DNA of 64,000 nucleotides from Polaromonas sp. (GCA_028291985.1 JAQGNE010000017.1:1-64000), one strand, 5' to 3'; shown: positions 18,419-28,121, counted from the stretch's first letter. Program-made: numbers and translations. Notes: generated from the letters alone by a model not told the origin.

Positions 18419-18961
18419 TTGCTTTCTTTAACGACTTCAGTGGCTTCGCTTCAATCTAGTGACTTTGAGCTTTTCGGTGTTCCGGAAACGTTTTCCCAAT
18501 CCGCTGACACGCTCAGCTCCCGCTGGAAAGCGTTGCAGCATCAAGCGCATCCCGACAAGTTCGCCGCCCAAGGAAACGCAGCACAGCGTCTGGCCATGCA
18601 ATGGTCGGTGCGCATCAATGAAGGCTACGACCGGCTGGTGAACCCCTTGAAACGGGCGGTCTATCTTTGCGAGTTGCACGGTGAGCCGATCAAAGCCGAT
18701 ACCAATACCGTGATGCCGCCCGCATTTCTCATGCAGCAAATCGAGTGGCGAGAGGCATTGAATGAGGCAAAAACCCTTCAGCAACTGGAAGAAATTGCCT
18801 TGGAGACTCAATCTGTCAGACGCGGTCAGCTGTCAAAAATAGAGCAGGCAATCGACATAAACCACGATTTCAAGACTGCTTCACAAGAGGTCAGAAGCCT
18901 CATGTTTATCGAGCGATTTGCCACCGAGGTCGACGCACGCATCGACCAGGTTCAGGCATAA
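18419..18961 (+). CDS. hscB: Co-chaperone HscB
   Basis: J-domain partner of HscA that brings IscU to the chaperone; 180 residues if the TTG at 18419 is used. No ATG occurs in frame before the middle of the J-domain, so initiation must be non-ATG: TTG 18419 or GTG 18440 (which would give about 173 residues). Neither has a clear Shine-Dalgarno. The HPD tripeptide is in QAHPDKFA, between [10 protein letters not shown] and the [19 protein letters not shown] stretch; the C-terminal three-helix domain follows. The start choice is the only uncertainty. Confidence 0.95.
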   Translation: MLSLTTSVASLQSSDFELFGVPETFSQSADTLSSRWKALQHQAHPDKFAAQGNAAQRLAMQWSVRINEGYDRLVNPLKRAVYLCELHGEPIKADTNTVMPPAFLMQQIEWREALNEAKTLQQLEEIALETQSVRRGQLSKIEQAIDINHDFKTASQEVRSLMFIERFATEVDARIDQVQA

Positions 18962-18977
18962 CGCGAAAGATTTACCC

Positions 18978-20840
18978 ATGGCATTGCTTCAAATTTCCGA
19001 GCCTGGTCAAAGCCCTGATCCGCATCAGCGGCGAATTGCTATTGGCATTGATCTTGGCACCACGCATTCACTGGTTGCAGGCGTACGCAACGGAATCGCC
19101 GAATGTCTGCCCGATGCAGAAGGCAGGGTGATTTTGCCGAGTGTGGTTCGCTACCTGGACGCCGATAAGCGGCAGGTGGGTTATGAAGCCCTTGTTGCTC
19201 AGGTGCAAGATCCTCGCAACACGATTTCGTCGGTCAAAAGGTTGATGGGGCGTGGCATCAGCGACATTGTCAATCGTGCGCAGTTGCCGTATCAGCTCAA
19301 TGACACCGCAGGCATGGTCACTCTTCAAACAGTCGCTGGCGACAAAAGCCCCGTCGAGATCAGCGCGGAAATTTTGGCAACGCTGCGTTACCGTGCAGAA
19401 GATACCTTTGATGATGAAATCTACGGCGCAGTGGTCACCGTGCCCGCTTACTTTGACGACGCTCAACGGCAAGCAACCAAAGACGCTGCGCAACTCGCAG
19501 GCCTAAACGTCCTTCGCCTTATCAATGAGCCAACTGCAGCTGCCATTGCCTATGGTCTGGACAACGCAAGCGAAGGCGTCTTTGCAATATACGACCTTGG
19601 TGGCGGAACTTTTGATGTGTCGATTCTTCGGCTAAGCAAGGGTATCTTCGAAGTGGTGGCTACCGGTGGTGACTCTGCATTGGGCGGAGACGATTACGAC
19701 AGGGCGTTTGTTGAGTGGGTTTTGGGCAAGGCAGGCGTTGCGGCAGAAACCTTGACGCCGTCTGATAAGGCTGCACTGCAGCAGACCGCTCGCAGTTGCA
19801 AGGAGTCGCTGTCTGCATCCTCCATCGTGCCCTTTTTTGTGCAGCTTACCAAAGCGCAAATCAGCTTCGACATGAAAGCTGAGGATTTTGAAGCTGCAAC
19901 TGCCCATCTGACACAACGGACCTTGACAGCTGTGCGCAAGGCATTGCGCGACGCAAAGCTTCAGAAAGAAGATATTCAGGGAATCGTCATGGTGGGCGGA
20001 TCGACCCGCATGCCGCAAGTCAGAAAAAGCGTTGCCAGCTTTTTCTCGCGCGACTTGCTGACCAACCTCAACCCGGACGAGGTGGTTGCTCTGGGTGCTG
20101 CGATCTCTGCACATCAGCTTGCTGGCAACGATGACGGCAACAATCTGCTACTGCTCGATGTGATTCCGCTGTCGCTGGGCGTCGAAACCATGGGTGGACT
20201 GGTTGAGCGTATCGTGCCGCGCAACCAGACCATCCCGACAGCAATGGCGCAGGACTTCACGACCTACCAGGACGGACAAACTGCGCTGGCGCTACATGTT
20301 GTGCAAGGCGAACGAGACCTGGTTGCCGATTGCCGTAGCCTTGCGCGATTCGAACTTCGAGGCATCCCGCCCATGGTTGCGGGAGCGGCGCGTATCCGCG
20401 TGACGTTTACCGTGGATGCCGATGGCCTGTTGAGCGTCAATGCGAAAGAGCAGATCAGCGGTGTCGAGGCGCAGGTCGATGTCAAGCCGTCCTATGGGCT
20501 GTCTGATGAGCAAATTGCTCACATGTTGCAGGACAGCTTTTCGACCGCACAACAGGACATGCAAGCCCGTGCATTGGTTGAAGCGCAGGTTGACGCTGAC
20601 CGGATGCTTCTGGGCACGCGGACGGCTTTAGCCGTTGACGCTGAATTGCTCACTGCGCCTGATCGTGAAGCGATTGAACGTTTGATGGCCCAGCTGGCAA
20701 CTGCCCGCAAGAACGGCGATCTGGTTTCCATAGAGGCCGCTACCAAGGCGCTTTCCGATGGCACCGAGCTCTTTGCGGCTGAACGCATGAACAAAGGTAT
20801 TCAAAAAGCGCTATCCGGGCAGAATATCGAGGCCCTGTGA
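18978..20840 (+). CDS. hscA: Fe-S assembly Hsp70 chaperone HscA
   Basis: Specialised Hsp70 that, with HscB, promotes cluster release from IscU; 620 residues. ATG 18978 follows the hscB stop by 16 bases. The nucleotide-binding domain shows [13 protein letters not shown], the phosphate-2 motif [16 protein letters not shown] and [12 protein letters not shown]. The substrate-binding domain begins about residue 390 ([17 protein letters not shown]), followed by the helical lid. The length and the absence of a DnaK-type acidic tail, together with position, distinguish it from DnaK. Confidence 0.97.
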   Translation: MALLQISEPGQSPDPHQRRIAIGIDLGTTHSLVAGVRNGIAECLPDAEGRVILPSVVRYLDADKRQVGYEALVAQVQDPRNTISSVKRLMGRGISDIVNRAQLPYQLNDTAGMVTLQTVAGDKSPVEISAEILATLRYRAEDTFDDEIYGAVVTVPAYFDDAQRQATKDAAQLAGLNVLRLINEPTAAAIAYGLDNASEGVFAIYDLGGGTFDVSILRLSKGIFEVVATGGDSALGGDDYDRAFVEWVLGKAGVAAETLTPSDKAALQQTARSCKESLSASSIVPFFVQLTKAQISFDMKAEDFEAATAHLTQRTLTAVRKALRDAKLQKEDIQGIVMVGGSTRMPQVRKSVASFFSRDLLTNLNPDEVVALGAAISAHQLAGNDDGNNLLLLDVIPLSLGVETMGGLVERIVPRNQTIPTAMAQDFTTYQDGQTALALHVVQGERDLVADCRSLARFELRGIPPMVAGAARIRVTFTVDADGLLSVNAKEQISGVEAQVDVKPSYGLSDEQIAHMLQDSFSTAQQDMQARALVEAQVDADRMLLGTRTALAVDAELLTAPDREAIERLMAQLATARKNGDLVSIEAATKALSDGTELFAAERMNKGIQKALSGQNIEAL

Positions 20841-20930
20841 AGGACCATTTACCGAAATGTTGGGCATCGAGACCTTTACTCCGTAGCCATCACCACTATC
20901 AGACAAGCCAATGCTGGCAACTACACTGCA

Positions 20931-21269
20931 ATGCCTACTATAAAAATTTTGCCGCATCCTGAATATTGCCCGGTTGGCGCCGAGATATCAGCGCCGGCGG
21001 GAACTTCCATTTGCGAGGCCTTGCTGGACAACAGGATCAATATTGAGCATGCCTGTGACATGAGTGCAGCGTGCACTACTTGTCATGTCATCGTACGCCA
21101 GGGTTTCAACACCCTGAATGAGCTGGACGAGACGGAAGAAGATTTGCTAGACCGTGCCTGGGGCCTTGAGCCCCTGTCGCGGCTGAGCTGCCAGGCTATC
21201 CTGGCGCAAGATGACGTGACGGTGGAGATTCCTAAATACTCTATCAACCACGCCAAGGAACTGCACTGA
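20931..21269 (+). CDS. fdx: ISC-type [2Fe-2S] ferredoxin
   Basis: Adrenodoxin-like ferredoxin that supplies electrons for cluster assembly; 112 residues. The ligands Cys42, Cys48, Cys51 and Cys87 are in CDMSAACTTCHV and RLSCQAI, the vertebrate/ISC spacing. The acidic helix LDETEEDLLDRAWGLEP is the partner-binding region. It is the last isc gene here; no iscX follows. Confidence 0.97.
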   Translation: MPTIKILPHPEYCPVGAEISAPAGTSICEALLDNRINIEHACDMSAACTTCHVIVRQGFNTLNELDETEEDLLDRAWGLEPLSRLSCQAILAQDDVTVEIPKYSINHAKELH

Positions 21270-21355
21270 TCATTTGTCAGGCAACTGCCGGGATGGCTCG
21301 TGGGGCCTAAACGCATGGCAAATGCCTAACGCGTGATAACTCATTCAATCAAAAA

Positions 21356-22087
21356 ATGCGCCAGATCGTTCTAGACACTGAAACCACGGGCCTGTCAGCT
21401 GAAAACGGCGATCGAATCATCGAAATTGGTTGTGTGGAACTCGTCAAGCGAAAGCTGACGGGTAACAACCGGCACTACTACCTTAACCCCGAGCGCGACA
21501 GCCATGAGGACGCGCTCAAGGTGCACGGCATCAGCAACGAGTTTTTGAAAGACAAGCCGAAGTTTGTTGCCATTGCTGACGAGCTGCTTGAATATTTGCG
21601 AGGCGCTGAGGTCATCATTCACAATGCGCCGTTTGATGTAAGCTTTCTGAACAAGGAGCTTGAACGCATAGGTAAACAGTCCGTAAGGCATTGCGTAGGC
21701 AAGGTGACTGACAGCCTGGTGATGGCGAAGGAAATGTTCCCGGGCAAGCGTAACTCGTTGGATGCACTGTGCGATCGCCTGGATGTCGACAATTCGGGAC
21801 GGACCCTGCACGGTGCCTTGCTCGATGCAGAACTGCTTGCAGATGTCTACATCAACCTGACTCGCGGGCAAAACAGCCTGATGATCGAAGTGAGCGCAGC
21901 GGTCGCTAACGATGAACGTTTGCCACTTATCGACCTGAGTCAGATCCAGCTTCCGGTACTGGCGGCAAACCCTATCGAACTGGAAGCGCATGACAAACTT
22001 CTTGTTGACATAGACAAGAGCAGTAAAGGTCAAACGATCTGGCGCGTTAACAATTTGCCGATTGCCGGCACAACGCGGAAGCTCTAA
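21356..22087 (+). CDS. dnaQ: DNA polymerase III epsilon subunit (3'-5' proofreading exonuclease)
   Basis: Proofreading subunit of the replicative polymerase, 243 residues. The DEDDh exonuclease motifs are visible: ExoI VLDTETTGL (Asp7, Glu9), ExoII IIHNAPFDVSFLNKEL and ExoIII with HGALLDAELLADVY. The remaining ~60 residues hold the linker and alpha-binding tail, less conserved. It lies 86 bases after fdx, and a tRNA-Val gene begins 25 bases after its stop. Confidence 0.96.
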   Translation: MRQIVLDTETTGLSAENGDRIIEIGCVELVKRKLTGNNRHYYLNPERDSHEDALKVHGISNEFLKDKPKFVAIADELLEYLRGAEVIIHNAPFDVSFLNKELERIGKQSVRHCVGKVTDSLVMAKEMFPGKRNSLDALCDRLDVDNSGRTLHGALLDAELLADVYINLTRGQNSLMIEVSAAVANDERLPLIDLSQIQLPVLAANPIELEAHDKLLVDIDKSSKGQTIWRVNNLPIAGTTRKL

Positions 22088-22090
22088 CGC

Positions 22091-22096
22091 TATAAT
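22091..22096 (+). promoter_or_regulatory. -10 hexamer of the tRNA-Val(CAC) promoter
   Basis: A perfect TATAAT sits four bases after the dnaQ stop and 16 bases before the tRNA. No convincing -35 hexamer at 16-18 bases spacing is seen. Confidence 0.55.
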
Positions 22097-22112
22097 GTGA
22101 AACTAACCAGAT

Positions 22113-22187
22113 GGGCGGTTAGCTCAGGGGTAGAGCACTGCATTCACACTGCAGGGGTCGCAAGTTCGAAACTTGCACCGCCCACCA
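22113..22187 (+). tRNA. tRNA-Val, anticodon CAC
   Basis: The cloverleaf folds fully: acceptor GGGCGGT/ACCGCCC, D stem GCTC/GAGC, anticodon stem CTGCA/TGCAG with loop TTCACAC, T stem GCAAG/CTTGC with loop TTCGAAA, and an encoded CCA. Anticodon CAC reads GUG. Length 75 with CCA. Confidence 0.97.
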
Positions 22188-22222
22188 ATACGATAGGTTT
22201 TCCAACATTGGCCTTATGGTCG

Positions 22223-22251
22223 AAAAAGCCAGGCACATTGCCTGGCTTTTT
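22223..22251. terminator. Rho-independent terminator after tRNA-Val
   Basis: A 12-bp perfect stem, AAAAAGCCAGGC and its complement, with 5-base loop ACATT and a T run. It serves the tRNA and, in the other direction, phoH, which ends at 22274. Confidence 0.92.
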
Positions 22252-22273
22252 GCTTTCAGCCTGGTATCAGAAC

Positions 22274-23956
22274 CTAAAGCACTTCGCTTGCAAAATCGGC
22301 AAGCCTGGAACGCTCTCCACGCGCCAGCGTGATGTGGCCGCCATGCGGCCAACCCTTGAAGCGGTCCACGGCAAAAGTCATACCCGATGAGCCTTCGGTC
22401 AAATACGGCGTATCAATTTGTGCAAGGTTGCCCATGCAAACTATTTTGGTACCCGGACCTGCACGAGTGATCAGCGTCTTCATCTGCTTGGGCGTCAGGT
22501 TTTGTGCTTCGTCGATGATGACGTATTTGTTCAAAAACGTACGTCCACGCATGAAATTCATGCTTTTGACCTTGATTCGTGAGCGAATCAGTTCATTGGT
22601 GGCTGCACGTCCCCATTCACCTGAGCCGTTATCGGTTTTGCCCAATACCTCCAGGTTGTCATCCAGCGCGCCCATCCACGGCCCCATTTTTTCTTCCTCA
22701 GTACCCGGTAGAAAACCGATGTCTTCCCCGACTGAAACAGTGGCGCGAGTCATGATGATTTCGGTATAGCGGCGGTCGTCCAGTACCTGTGTCAGGCCAC
22801 TGGCCAGCGCCATCAGCGTCTTGCCGGTACCTGCGTTGCCTGCGAGCGTTACAAAATCGACCTCGGGGTCCATGAGCAGGTTCATCGCAAAATTCTGTTC
22901 ACGGTTGCGCGTCACCACGCCCCAGATCGCGTTCTTTAAATGGTTGTAATCCTTCAGCGTCTTCAACACGGCTGTTCGATCTCGTATCTCCGTCACCCGG
23001 GCATACAACGGAGGCTCCCCTGGCGCTTCAAAAAATGCAAACTGATTGATCATCAGGCTTCCGACAATCGGCCCAGTAATGCGATAGTAGGTATGGCTCC
23101 CTTGCTGCCAGCTTTCAATGGTTTTGCTCTGTCGGGTCCAGAAGTCCGCCGGCAGCGCGAGTGAACCGGAGTACAGCAAGTCTCCATCCTCAAGGGCTTT
23201 ATCGTTCTGATAGTCGTCGGTTGCAAGCCCCAATGCTCGCGCCTTGACGCGCATGTTGATATCCTTGGATACCAGCACCACTTCGCGCGGCGCGTGGTCC
23301 CTTCTTAACGCCTCGACCACGCCCAATATCTGGTTGTCTGCCTTGCCCTGCGGAAGGCTGACCGGCAGGGTGTAGTCCAGCGGTTTCGTCTGGAAAAAAA
23401 GCGACCCGCCGGCCTCGCGGTGGCCCGTGGTGTCAAGTTTCAGGCCGCGCGCGATGTCTGCGTCTCTGGCGCCCGCGAGCGCGTCGAGGGTGCGGCTGGT
23501 CTGCCGTGCATTGCGGGCTACCTCGGTCATGCCCTTTTTGTGACCGTCAAGTTCTTCCAGGACGATCATTGGAAGAAAGATGTCGTGTTCCTCAAACCTG
23601 AACAGGCACATCGGATCGTGCATCAGGACGTTTGTGTCCAGTACGAACAGCTTGCGTGAACCCCCGGAAACCGTCTTCTTTGGTTTTGGCGTCGCTCGCG
23701 GGTGGCCTACACTCACATTTTTATAGCTCTCTATATCAGTGACTACTGGGCCGGGAGCTGATTTTTCCCTTGCCACAACCGTTTGCCGGCCTCCTTCGGC
23801 CAGACGCGCTGCAAAAAGATGCGTAGCGGCCTGGGCGGGCGGCGAATCAACGCTAACCGCCTTGCGTGAGGCCTTGGTCCGCGTACTGACCGGCGAATCA
23901 ATCGCATCAGCAGAAAGTAGGGCGGCGCGCTTGTTCGGAGCAGGGGGTAGTGGCAT
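22274..23956 (-). CDS. PIN-PhoH fusion ATPase (PhoH2 type)
   Basis: A 560-residue protein with an N-terminal PIN-type RNase domain and C-terminal PhoH ATPase, an arrangement known as PhoH2 and linked to RNA unwinding and cleavage. Residues 1-100 are low-complexity; residues 64-80 (EKSAPGPVVTDIESYKN) are encoded by a copy of the dispersed repeat. The PIN domain runs from about 102 (KLFVLDTNVLMHD, Asp107) to 245, with further acidic residues in VLEELDGHKKG and KADNQI. Walker A is GNAGTGKT (373-380); Walker B is KYVIIDEAQNLTPKQMK. No PIN antitoxin gene lies beside it. It is preceded by a terminator separating it from bcp. Confidence 0.93.
   Translation of the reverse strand: MPLPPAPNKRAALLSADAIDSPVSTRTKASRKAVSVDSPPAQAATHLFAARLAEGGRQTVVAREKSAPGPVVTDIESYKNVSVGHPRATPKPKKTVSGGSRKLFVLDTNVLMHDPMCLFRFEEHDIFLPMIVLEELDGHKKGMTEVARNARQTSRTLDALAGARDADIARGLKLDTTGHREAGGSLFFQTKPLDYTLPVSLPQGKADNQILGVVEALRRDHAPREVVLVSKDINMRVKARALGLATDDYQNDKALEDGDLLYSGSLALPADFWTRQSKTIESWQQGSHTYYRITGPIVGSLMINQFAFFEAPGEPPLYARVTEIRDRTAVLKTLKDYNHLKNAIWGVVTRNREQNFAMNLLMDPEVDFVTLAGNAGTGKTLMALASGLTQVLDDRRYTEIIMTRATVSVGEDIGFLPGTEEEKMGPWMGALDDNLEVLGKTDNGSGEWGRAATNELIRSRIKVKSMNFMRGRTFLNKYVIIDEAQNLTPKQMKTLITRAGPGTKIVCMGNLAQIDTPYLTEGSSGMTFAVDRFKGWPHGGHITLARGERSRLADFASEVL
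23717..23766 (-). repeat. Dispersed repeat copy d, inside phoH
   Basis: Copy in minus orientation: ATTTTTATAGCTC, TATATCAGTGACTACTGGGC, then CGGGAGCTGATTTTT. It is read in frame within the low-complexity N-terminal region of the PIN-PhoH protein. Confidence 0.55.
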
Positions 23957-23995
23957 GGTGCTCGAGATTCCTAATGAAAAACAATTCCAAAATAC

Positions 23996-24024
23996 AAAAG
24001 CCGCCTCGACAGCGGGCGGCTTTT
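23996..24024 (-). terminator. Rho-independent terminator between bcp and phoH
   Basis: Stem AAAAGCCGCC (23996-24005) pairs with GGCGGCTTTT (24015-24024) over a 9-base loop. It ends the bcp transcript about 40 bases ahead of the phoH start. Confidence 0.85.
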
Positions 24025-24129
24025 ATTGGAGTGCAACCGTATGGCTCAATGACATGGTTTCATTATGCACAACCCATTTTCATCGACGCCGGGATTCGCC
24101 GCGTACGCGGGTAGGCGGCGCCTGATAAC

Positions 24130-24606
24130 TTAAGCTGGTGTGGTCAGACCTTTGACCGCCTGCAGAACATCGTCAACATGGCCTGGAACCTTGAGCCCGC
24201 GCCATTCTTCCTTCAATGTTCCATCTGCGCCGATCAGGAAGGTACTGCGCTCGATTCCCTTGACCTTTTTGCCATACATGATCTTGTTTTTGACGACGCC
24301 GAACATATGGCACATCTTCTCTTCGGTATCCGCAATCAGCTCGAATGGCAATTCCAGCTTGGCCTTGAACTCATCATGAGATTTCATGTTGTCACGCGAG
24401 ACACCAAATACCGTAGCGCCAGCCTTGACAAAGTCTTTATAGTGGTCCCTGAACTGCATGGCTTCCGTGGTGCAGCCAGGTGTGTTGTCCTTGGGATAAA
24501 AGTAAAGCACCACAACCTTGCCAAGATGAGACTGGTTGGAAACCTTAACGCCACTGGTGGCGTTCGCTTCAAATTCGGGAAGAAGTTTATTGACGACAAC
24601 TGCCAT
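24130..24606 (-). CDS. bcp: Bcp/PrxQ-type peroxiredoxin
   Basis: Thiol peroxidase of the AhpC/TSA superfamily that reduces H2O2 and organic peroxides; 158 residues. The start is MAVVVNKLLPEFEA at 24606; 34 upstream in-frame codons look non-coding. The peroxidatic Cys45 is in FYPKDNTPGCTTEA, with the conserved Thr at 42. The resolving Cys that many Bcp proteins carry five residues later is Met50 here; the only other cysteine is Cys99 (EEKMCHMFGV). It may therefore work as a 1-Cys enzyme or use a different partner. Monocistronic, with its own terminator. Confidence 0.93.
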   Translation of the reverse strand: MAVVVNKLLPEFEANATSGVKVSNQSHLGKVVVLYFYPKDNTPGCTTEAMQFRDHYKDFVKAGATVFGVSRDNMKSHDEFKAKLELPFELIADTEEKMCHMFGVVKNKIMYGKKVKGIERSTFLIGADGTLKEEWRGLKVPGHVDDVLQAVKGLTTPA

Positions 24607-24787
24607 ACTGAGTAGACCCTGACGAAAGTGGTTGTAGTTAGCCGCGGACCTGGCGAATAAGACGCAAATTGAGCAATTTGTCGCGATATCGCCGGATTCG
24701 GCCGGCAATTGCTGCCTGGCGCAACCTTAGATTTTACTCTCAAAGCACCGGCTAGAGCGGTCAGCGAAGACCGCCAGCATGAACCCG

Positions 24788-25195
24788 TCAGGCAGATCCC
24801 TGCGTCGGTGGAGCTGTTTCCATGATCAGCGCGGCAATAACCCGCCGGCCTTCGCCTGCGAGGATGTTGTAAGTGCGGCAGGCGGCCAGGGTATCCATGG
24901 TTTCCAACCCGATGCGTTGGTCCATCAAGGCGCGCAGGAACGCTGGCGGCGGAAAACGAAGTCGCGTACCGCTACCGAATATGACCAGTTCTGGCTGGGA
25001 TGCCGCCAGCATGGCGAAATGCTCTGCCGTCAAATCTTCGAAACGGTCACAGTGCCAGTCAAACCGCTCGCCACTTGAGCCAATCACCACGCTGCGCTCG
25101 ACTTTTTCGGCCACACCGTTACTGCCCAGACCAATCCAGCCAGGTCCATATCCCAGTATGGATTGCACATCGAGGCGATCAGGCTGCAGTTTCAT
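24788..25195 (-). CDS. Mth938-like domain protein (DUF498)
   Basis: A 135-residue protein of the Mth938/NDUFAF3-like family; its molecular function in bacteria is not known. ATG 25195 opens MKLQPDRLDVQSILGYG; a longer form to 25258 is possible. Family traits visible are the SILGYGPGWIGLG loop, an internal Glu-Arg-Ser-Val-Val strand, ELVIFGSGTRLRFPP and GLETMDTLAACRTYNILAGEGRRVIAAL in shorter form. Divergent from alaA across about 250 bases. In proteobacteria this family often sits near Sec or respiratory-assembly genes; no such context is present here. Confidence 0.82.
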   Translation of the reverse strand: MKLQPDRLDVQSILGYGPGWIGLGSNGVAEKVERSVVIGSSGERFDWHCDRFEDLTAEHFAMLAASQPELVIFGSGTRLRFPPPAFLRALMDQRIGLETMDTLAACRTYNILAGEGRRVIAALIMETAPPTQGSA

Positions 25196-25448
25196 GGCAA
25201 TAGTTTTCAGTAAGGCGGGAGTGCAGCGCTGCTGCCGCGGCGAGGCTTCCCAGGGCAAAGCGTTGCAAGGTACCCAACGCAGGCGTATTGGATATGTGAT
25301 TCAAGTGTCGCCGCCCCTGGAAATGCTGTGTTTATGTGGTCAAATTATAGGTTCCGCGCAAGATTTTCTGCCTGCAGCTGTTCTTGCTCGTGCACGCTTT
25401 TCTCCTATAGGCAGACTGTTCAGTTAGTCGCCCGAGCGCCAAACCACC

Positions 25449-26693
25449 ATGAAAATGATCACCAAATCGGCCAAGCTGGCCAATGTGCTTTATGACATCC
25501 GTGGGCCCATCATGGATGCAGCCAAGCAGATGGAAGATGAGGGACAGAAACTCATCAAGCTGAACCTTGGCAACCTGGCGGTATTTGGTTTTGACGCGCC
25601 CGAAGAAATTCAGCAGGACATGATCAGGAACCTGCCCACCTCTGCCGGGTACTCTGACTCCAAGGGAATTTTTGCAGCCCGCAAAGCCGTCATGCATGAG
25701 ACGCAAAAGCAGGGCATCAAGGGAGTGGTTCTCGACGACATCTACCTCGGCAATGGCGCCAGCGAACTTATTTCCATGGCCACCAACGCGTTGCTGGACG
25801 ATGGTGACGAGTTGCTGCTCCCTGCACCTGACTATCCTTTATGGACGGCGAGCACCAGCCTCTCGGGCGGAACGCCGGTGCATTATCTGTGCGACGAGGA
25901 CGACGGCTGGATGCCCAATCTTGCGGATATCCGTTCGCGCATCACGCCCCGAACAAAAGGCATTGTTGTCATCAACCCCAACAACCCGACAGGCGCGCTG
26001 TATTCCGACGCTCTTCTGCAAGGCATCGTCGAGATCGCGCGGCAGTACAACCTGGTCATCCTGGCAGACGAGGTGTATGACAAGGTCCTGTATGACGATG
26101 CGAGGCATACCGCCATTGCAAGCCTCTCGTCAGATGTGCTGACGCTGACTTTCAACTCGCTCTCCAAGAGTTATCGGTCTTGTGGTTACCGCGCGGGTTG
26201 GCTGGTGGTGTCAGGTCCGAAAAAGCAGGCGCAGGACTATATCGAAGGCCTGAACATGTTGGCCAACATGAAGCTTTGTTCCAATGTGCCCGGCCAGTGG
26301 GCCATACAGACGGCCCTTGGCGGCTACCAGAGCATCAACGATCTCACCTGTGAGGGCGGACGCCTGCGTCGCCAGCGCGATCTGGCTTATGAACTGATCA
26401 CCGCTATCCCGGGCGTAACCTGCGTCAAGCCCAGCGCTGCGCTTTACATGTTTCCCAAGCTGGACCCCAAGGTGTATCCCATCAAGGACGACCGTCAGTT
26501 CTTTCTCGAGTTGCTCAAGGAGACCCGGGTCATGCTGGTGCAGGGGACAGGGTTCAACTGGGCCGCGCCCGACCACTTTCGCATTGTTTTTCTGCCGCAT
26601 GAAGAAGACCTGCGCGAAGCCATCGGCCGGATTGCGAAATTCCTCGAAAGCTACCGTAAGGGTGCCGTCGAGGCTGCAGCGCTTGTTGCGTAA
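25449..26693 (+). CDS. alaA: Alanine aminotransferase, AlaA type
   Basis: PLP-dependent class I/II aminotransferase closely matching E. coli AlaA (glutamate-pyruvate transaminase) in length (414) and motifs: KLANVLYDIRGPIMDAA, KLNLGNLAVFGFDAPEEI, LPAPDYPLWTASTSLSGG, VINPNNPTGALYS, ILADEVYDKVLYDDA, the PLP-lysine segment FNSLSKSYRSCGYRAGW and the carboxylate-binding arginine in DHFRIVFLP. It converts pyruvate plus glutamate to alanine. It lies 81 bases ahead of hom; in related betaproteobacteria this gene commonly leads the threonine cluster, suggesting shared transcription. Confidence 0.92.
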   Translation: MKMITKSAKLANVLYDIRGPIMDAAKQMEDEGQKLIKLNLGNLAVFGFDAPEEIQQDMIRNLPTSAGYSDSKGIFAARKAVMHETQKQGIKGVVLDDIYLGNGASELISMATNALLDDGDELLLPAPDYPLWTASTSLSGGTPVHYLCDEDDGWMPNLADIRSRITPRTKGIVVINPNNPTGALYSDALLQGIVEIARQYNLVILADEVYDKVLYDDARHTAIASLSSDVLTLTFNSLSKSYRSCGYRAGWLVVSGPKKQAQDYIEGLNMLANMKLCSNVPGQWAIQTALGGYQSINDLTCEGGRLRRQRDLAYELITAIPGVTCVKPSAALYMFPKLDPKVYPIKDDRQFFLELLKETRVMLVQGTGFNWAAPDHFRIVFLPHEEDLREAIGRIAKFLESYRKGAVEAAALVA

Positions 26694-26774
26694 TTAGGGT
26701 TGTCTCGCTGCTCGCGGTAAATACATTCTGACCAGGCCGTCAGGCCCTCAGGCGCCAGTGATTTTGGTTGACTT

Positions 26775-28121
26775 ATGAACGATATGAAATTGAACCCCAC
26801 GAAATCCATCCAGGTCGGCCTACTCGGCATCGGCACTGTCGGCAGCGGCGTCTTCAATGTGCTGCAGCGAAACCATGAGGAAATCCTGCGCCGGGCCGGC
26901 CGGGGTATCGAGATAACGATGGTGGCTGATCTGGATACTGCACGCGCCAGGGCAGCAGTAGGCGAAGCGGTGCAGGTGGTGTCCGATGCCCGTGTGGTCA
27001 TTGCAAATCCTCAGATCGACATCGTTATCGAGCTGATCGGCGGCTACGGCATTGCCAGGCAACTGGTGCTCGAAGCCATCGAAGCCGGCAAGCATGTGGT
27101 TACCGCCAACAAGGCATTGCTGGCGGTGCACGGCACGGAAATTTTTGCCGCGGCGCACCGCAAGGGCGTCATGGTTGCGTTTGAAGCCGCGGTGGCGGGG
27201 GGCATCCCCATCATCAAGTCCCTGCGGGAAGGCCTGACCGCCAACCGTATCGAGTGGATCGCCGGCATCATCAATGGCACCACCAATTTCATCCTGAGCG
27301 AAATGCGCGACAAGGGTCTGGACTTTGCCGCTGTGCTGAAAGAGGCGCAGCGTCTGGGTTATGCCGAGTCTGACCCCACGTTTGACATTGAAGGCGTGGA
27401 CGCAGCACACAAGGTCACGCTGATGTCGGCCATCGCATTCGGCGTGCCGGTGCAGTTTGACAAGGCCTATGTCGAAGGCATCACGCAACTGGGCGCACAA
27501 GACATCCGTTACGCCGAGCAACTGGGCTACCGCATCAAGCTGCTGGGTATCACCAAAAAAACCGCCGAAGGCATCGAACTGCGTGTGCACCCAAGCCTGG
27601 TGCCTGCCAAGCGGCTGATTGCCAACGTTGAAGGCGCCATGAATGCGGTGATGGTGCACGGCGACGCGGTCGGCACGACGCTTTACTACGGCAAGGGCGC
27701 GGGAAGCGAGCCGACGGCCAGCGCTGTCATCGCCGATCTGGTCGACATTGCGCGGCTCCATGCCGCAGAGGCTGCCCAGCGCGTGCCGTACCTGGCGTTT
27801 CAGCCTGACGCCATGAGCGACACCCCTGTGCTGGCCATGGGTGAGATCGTGACCAGCTATTACCTGCGCCTCAACGTTGCTGATGAAGCTGGCGTTCTTG
27901 CCAGGGTATGCGGCATTCTGGCTGAGGCCGACATCAGCATTGACGCCATGCTGCAACGGGAGGCCGATGAAGTAGGCGGCGAAGGCTCGACTCAGACCGA
28001 CCTGATCATCCTGACACACGATTGCAGAGAAGCCCGCATGAATGAAGCGCTGGCCGAGATGCAGGCCCTGCCCACAGTGCTGGCCCCCATTGTTCGCATC
28101 CGCAAGGAGGAGCTTGCCTGA
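26775..28121 (+). CDS. hom: Homoserine dehydrogenase
   Basis: NAD(P)H-dependent enzyme reducing aspartate semialdehyde to homoserine, the branch point to threonine and methionine; 448 residues. ATG 26775 or 26784. The Rossmann motif is GLLGIGTVGSGVF, the catalytic lysine region VVTANKALLA, and the signature INGTTNFILSEM. A C-terminal ACT domain (about 365-448, YYLRLNVADEAGVLARV) allows threonine feedback inhibition. It is monofunctional, with no aspartokinase domain. Its stop overlaps the thrC start by one base, with thrC's ribosome site AAGGAGG inside the last codons. Confidence 0.97.
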   Translation: MNDMKLNPTKSIQVGLLGIGTVGSGVFNVLQRNHEEILRRAGRGIEITMVADLDTARARAAVGEAVQVVSDARVVIANPQIDIVIELIGGYGIARQLVLEAIEAGKHVVTANKALLAVHGTEIFAAAHRKGVMVAFEAAVAGGIPIIKSLREGLTANRIEWIAGIINGTTNFILSEMRDKGLDFAAVLKEAQRLGYAESDPTFDIEGVDAAHKVTLMSAIAFGVPVQFDKAYVEGITQLGAQDIRYAEQLGYRIKLLGITKKTAEGIELRVHPSLVPAKRLIANVEGAMNAVMVHGDAVGTTLYYGKGAGSEPTASAVIADLVDIARLHAAEAAQRVPYLAFQPDAMSDTPVLAMGEIVTSYYLRLNVADEAGVLARVCGILAEADISIDAMLQREADEVGGEGSTQTDLIILTHDCREARMNEALAEMQALPTVLAPIVRIRKEELA

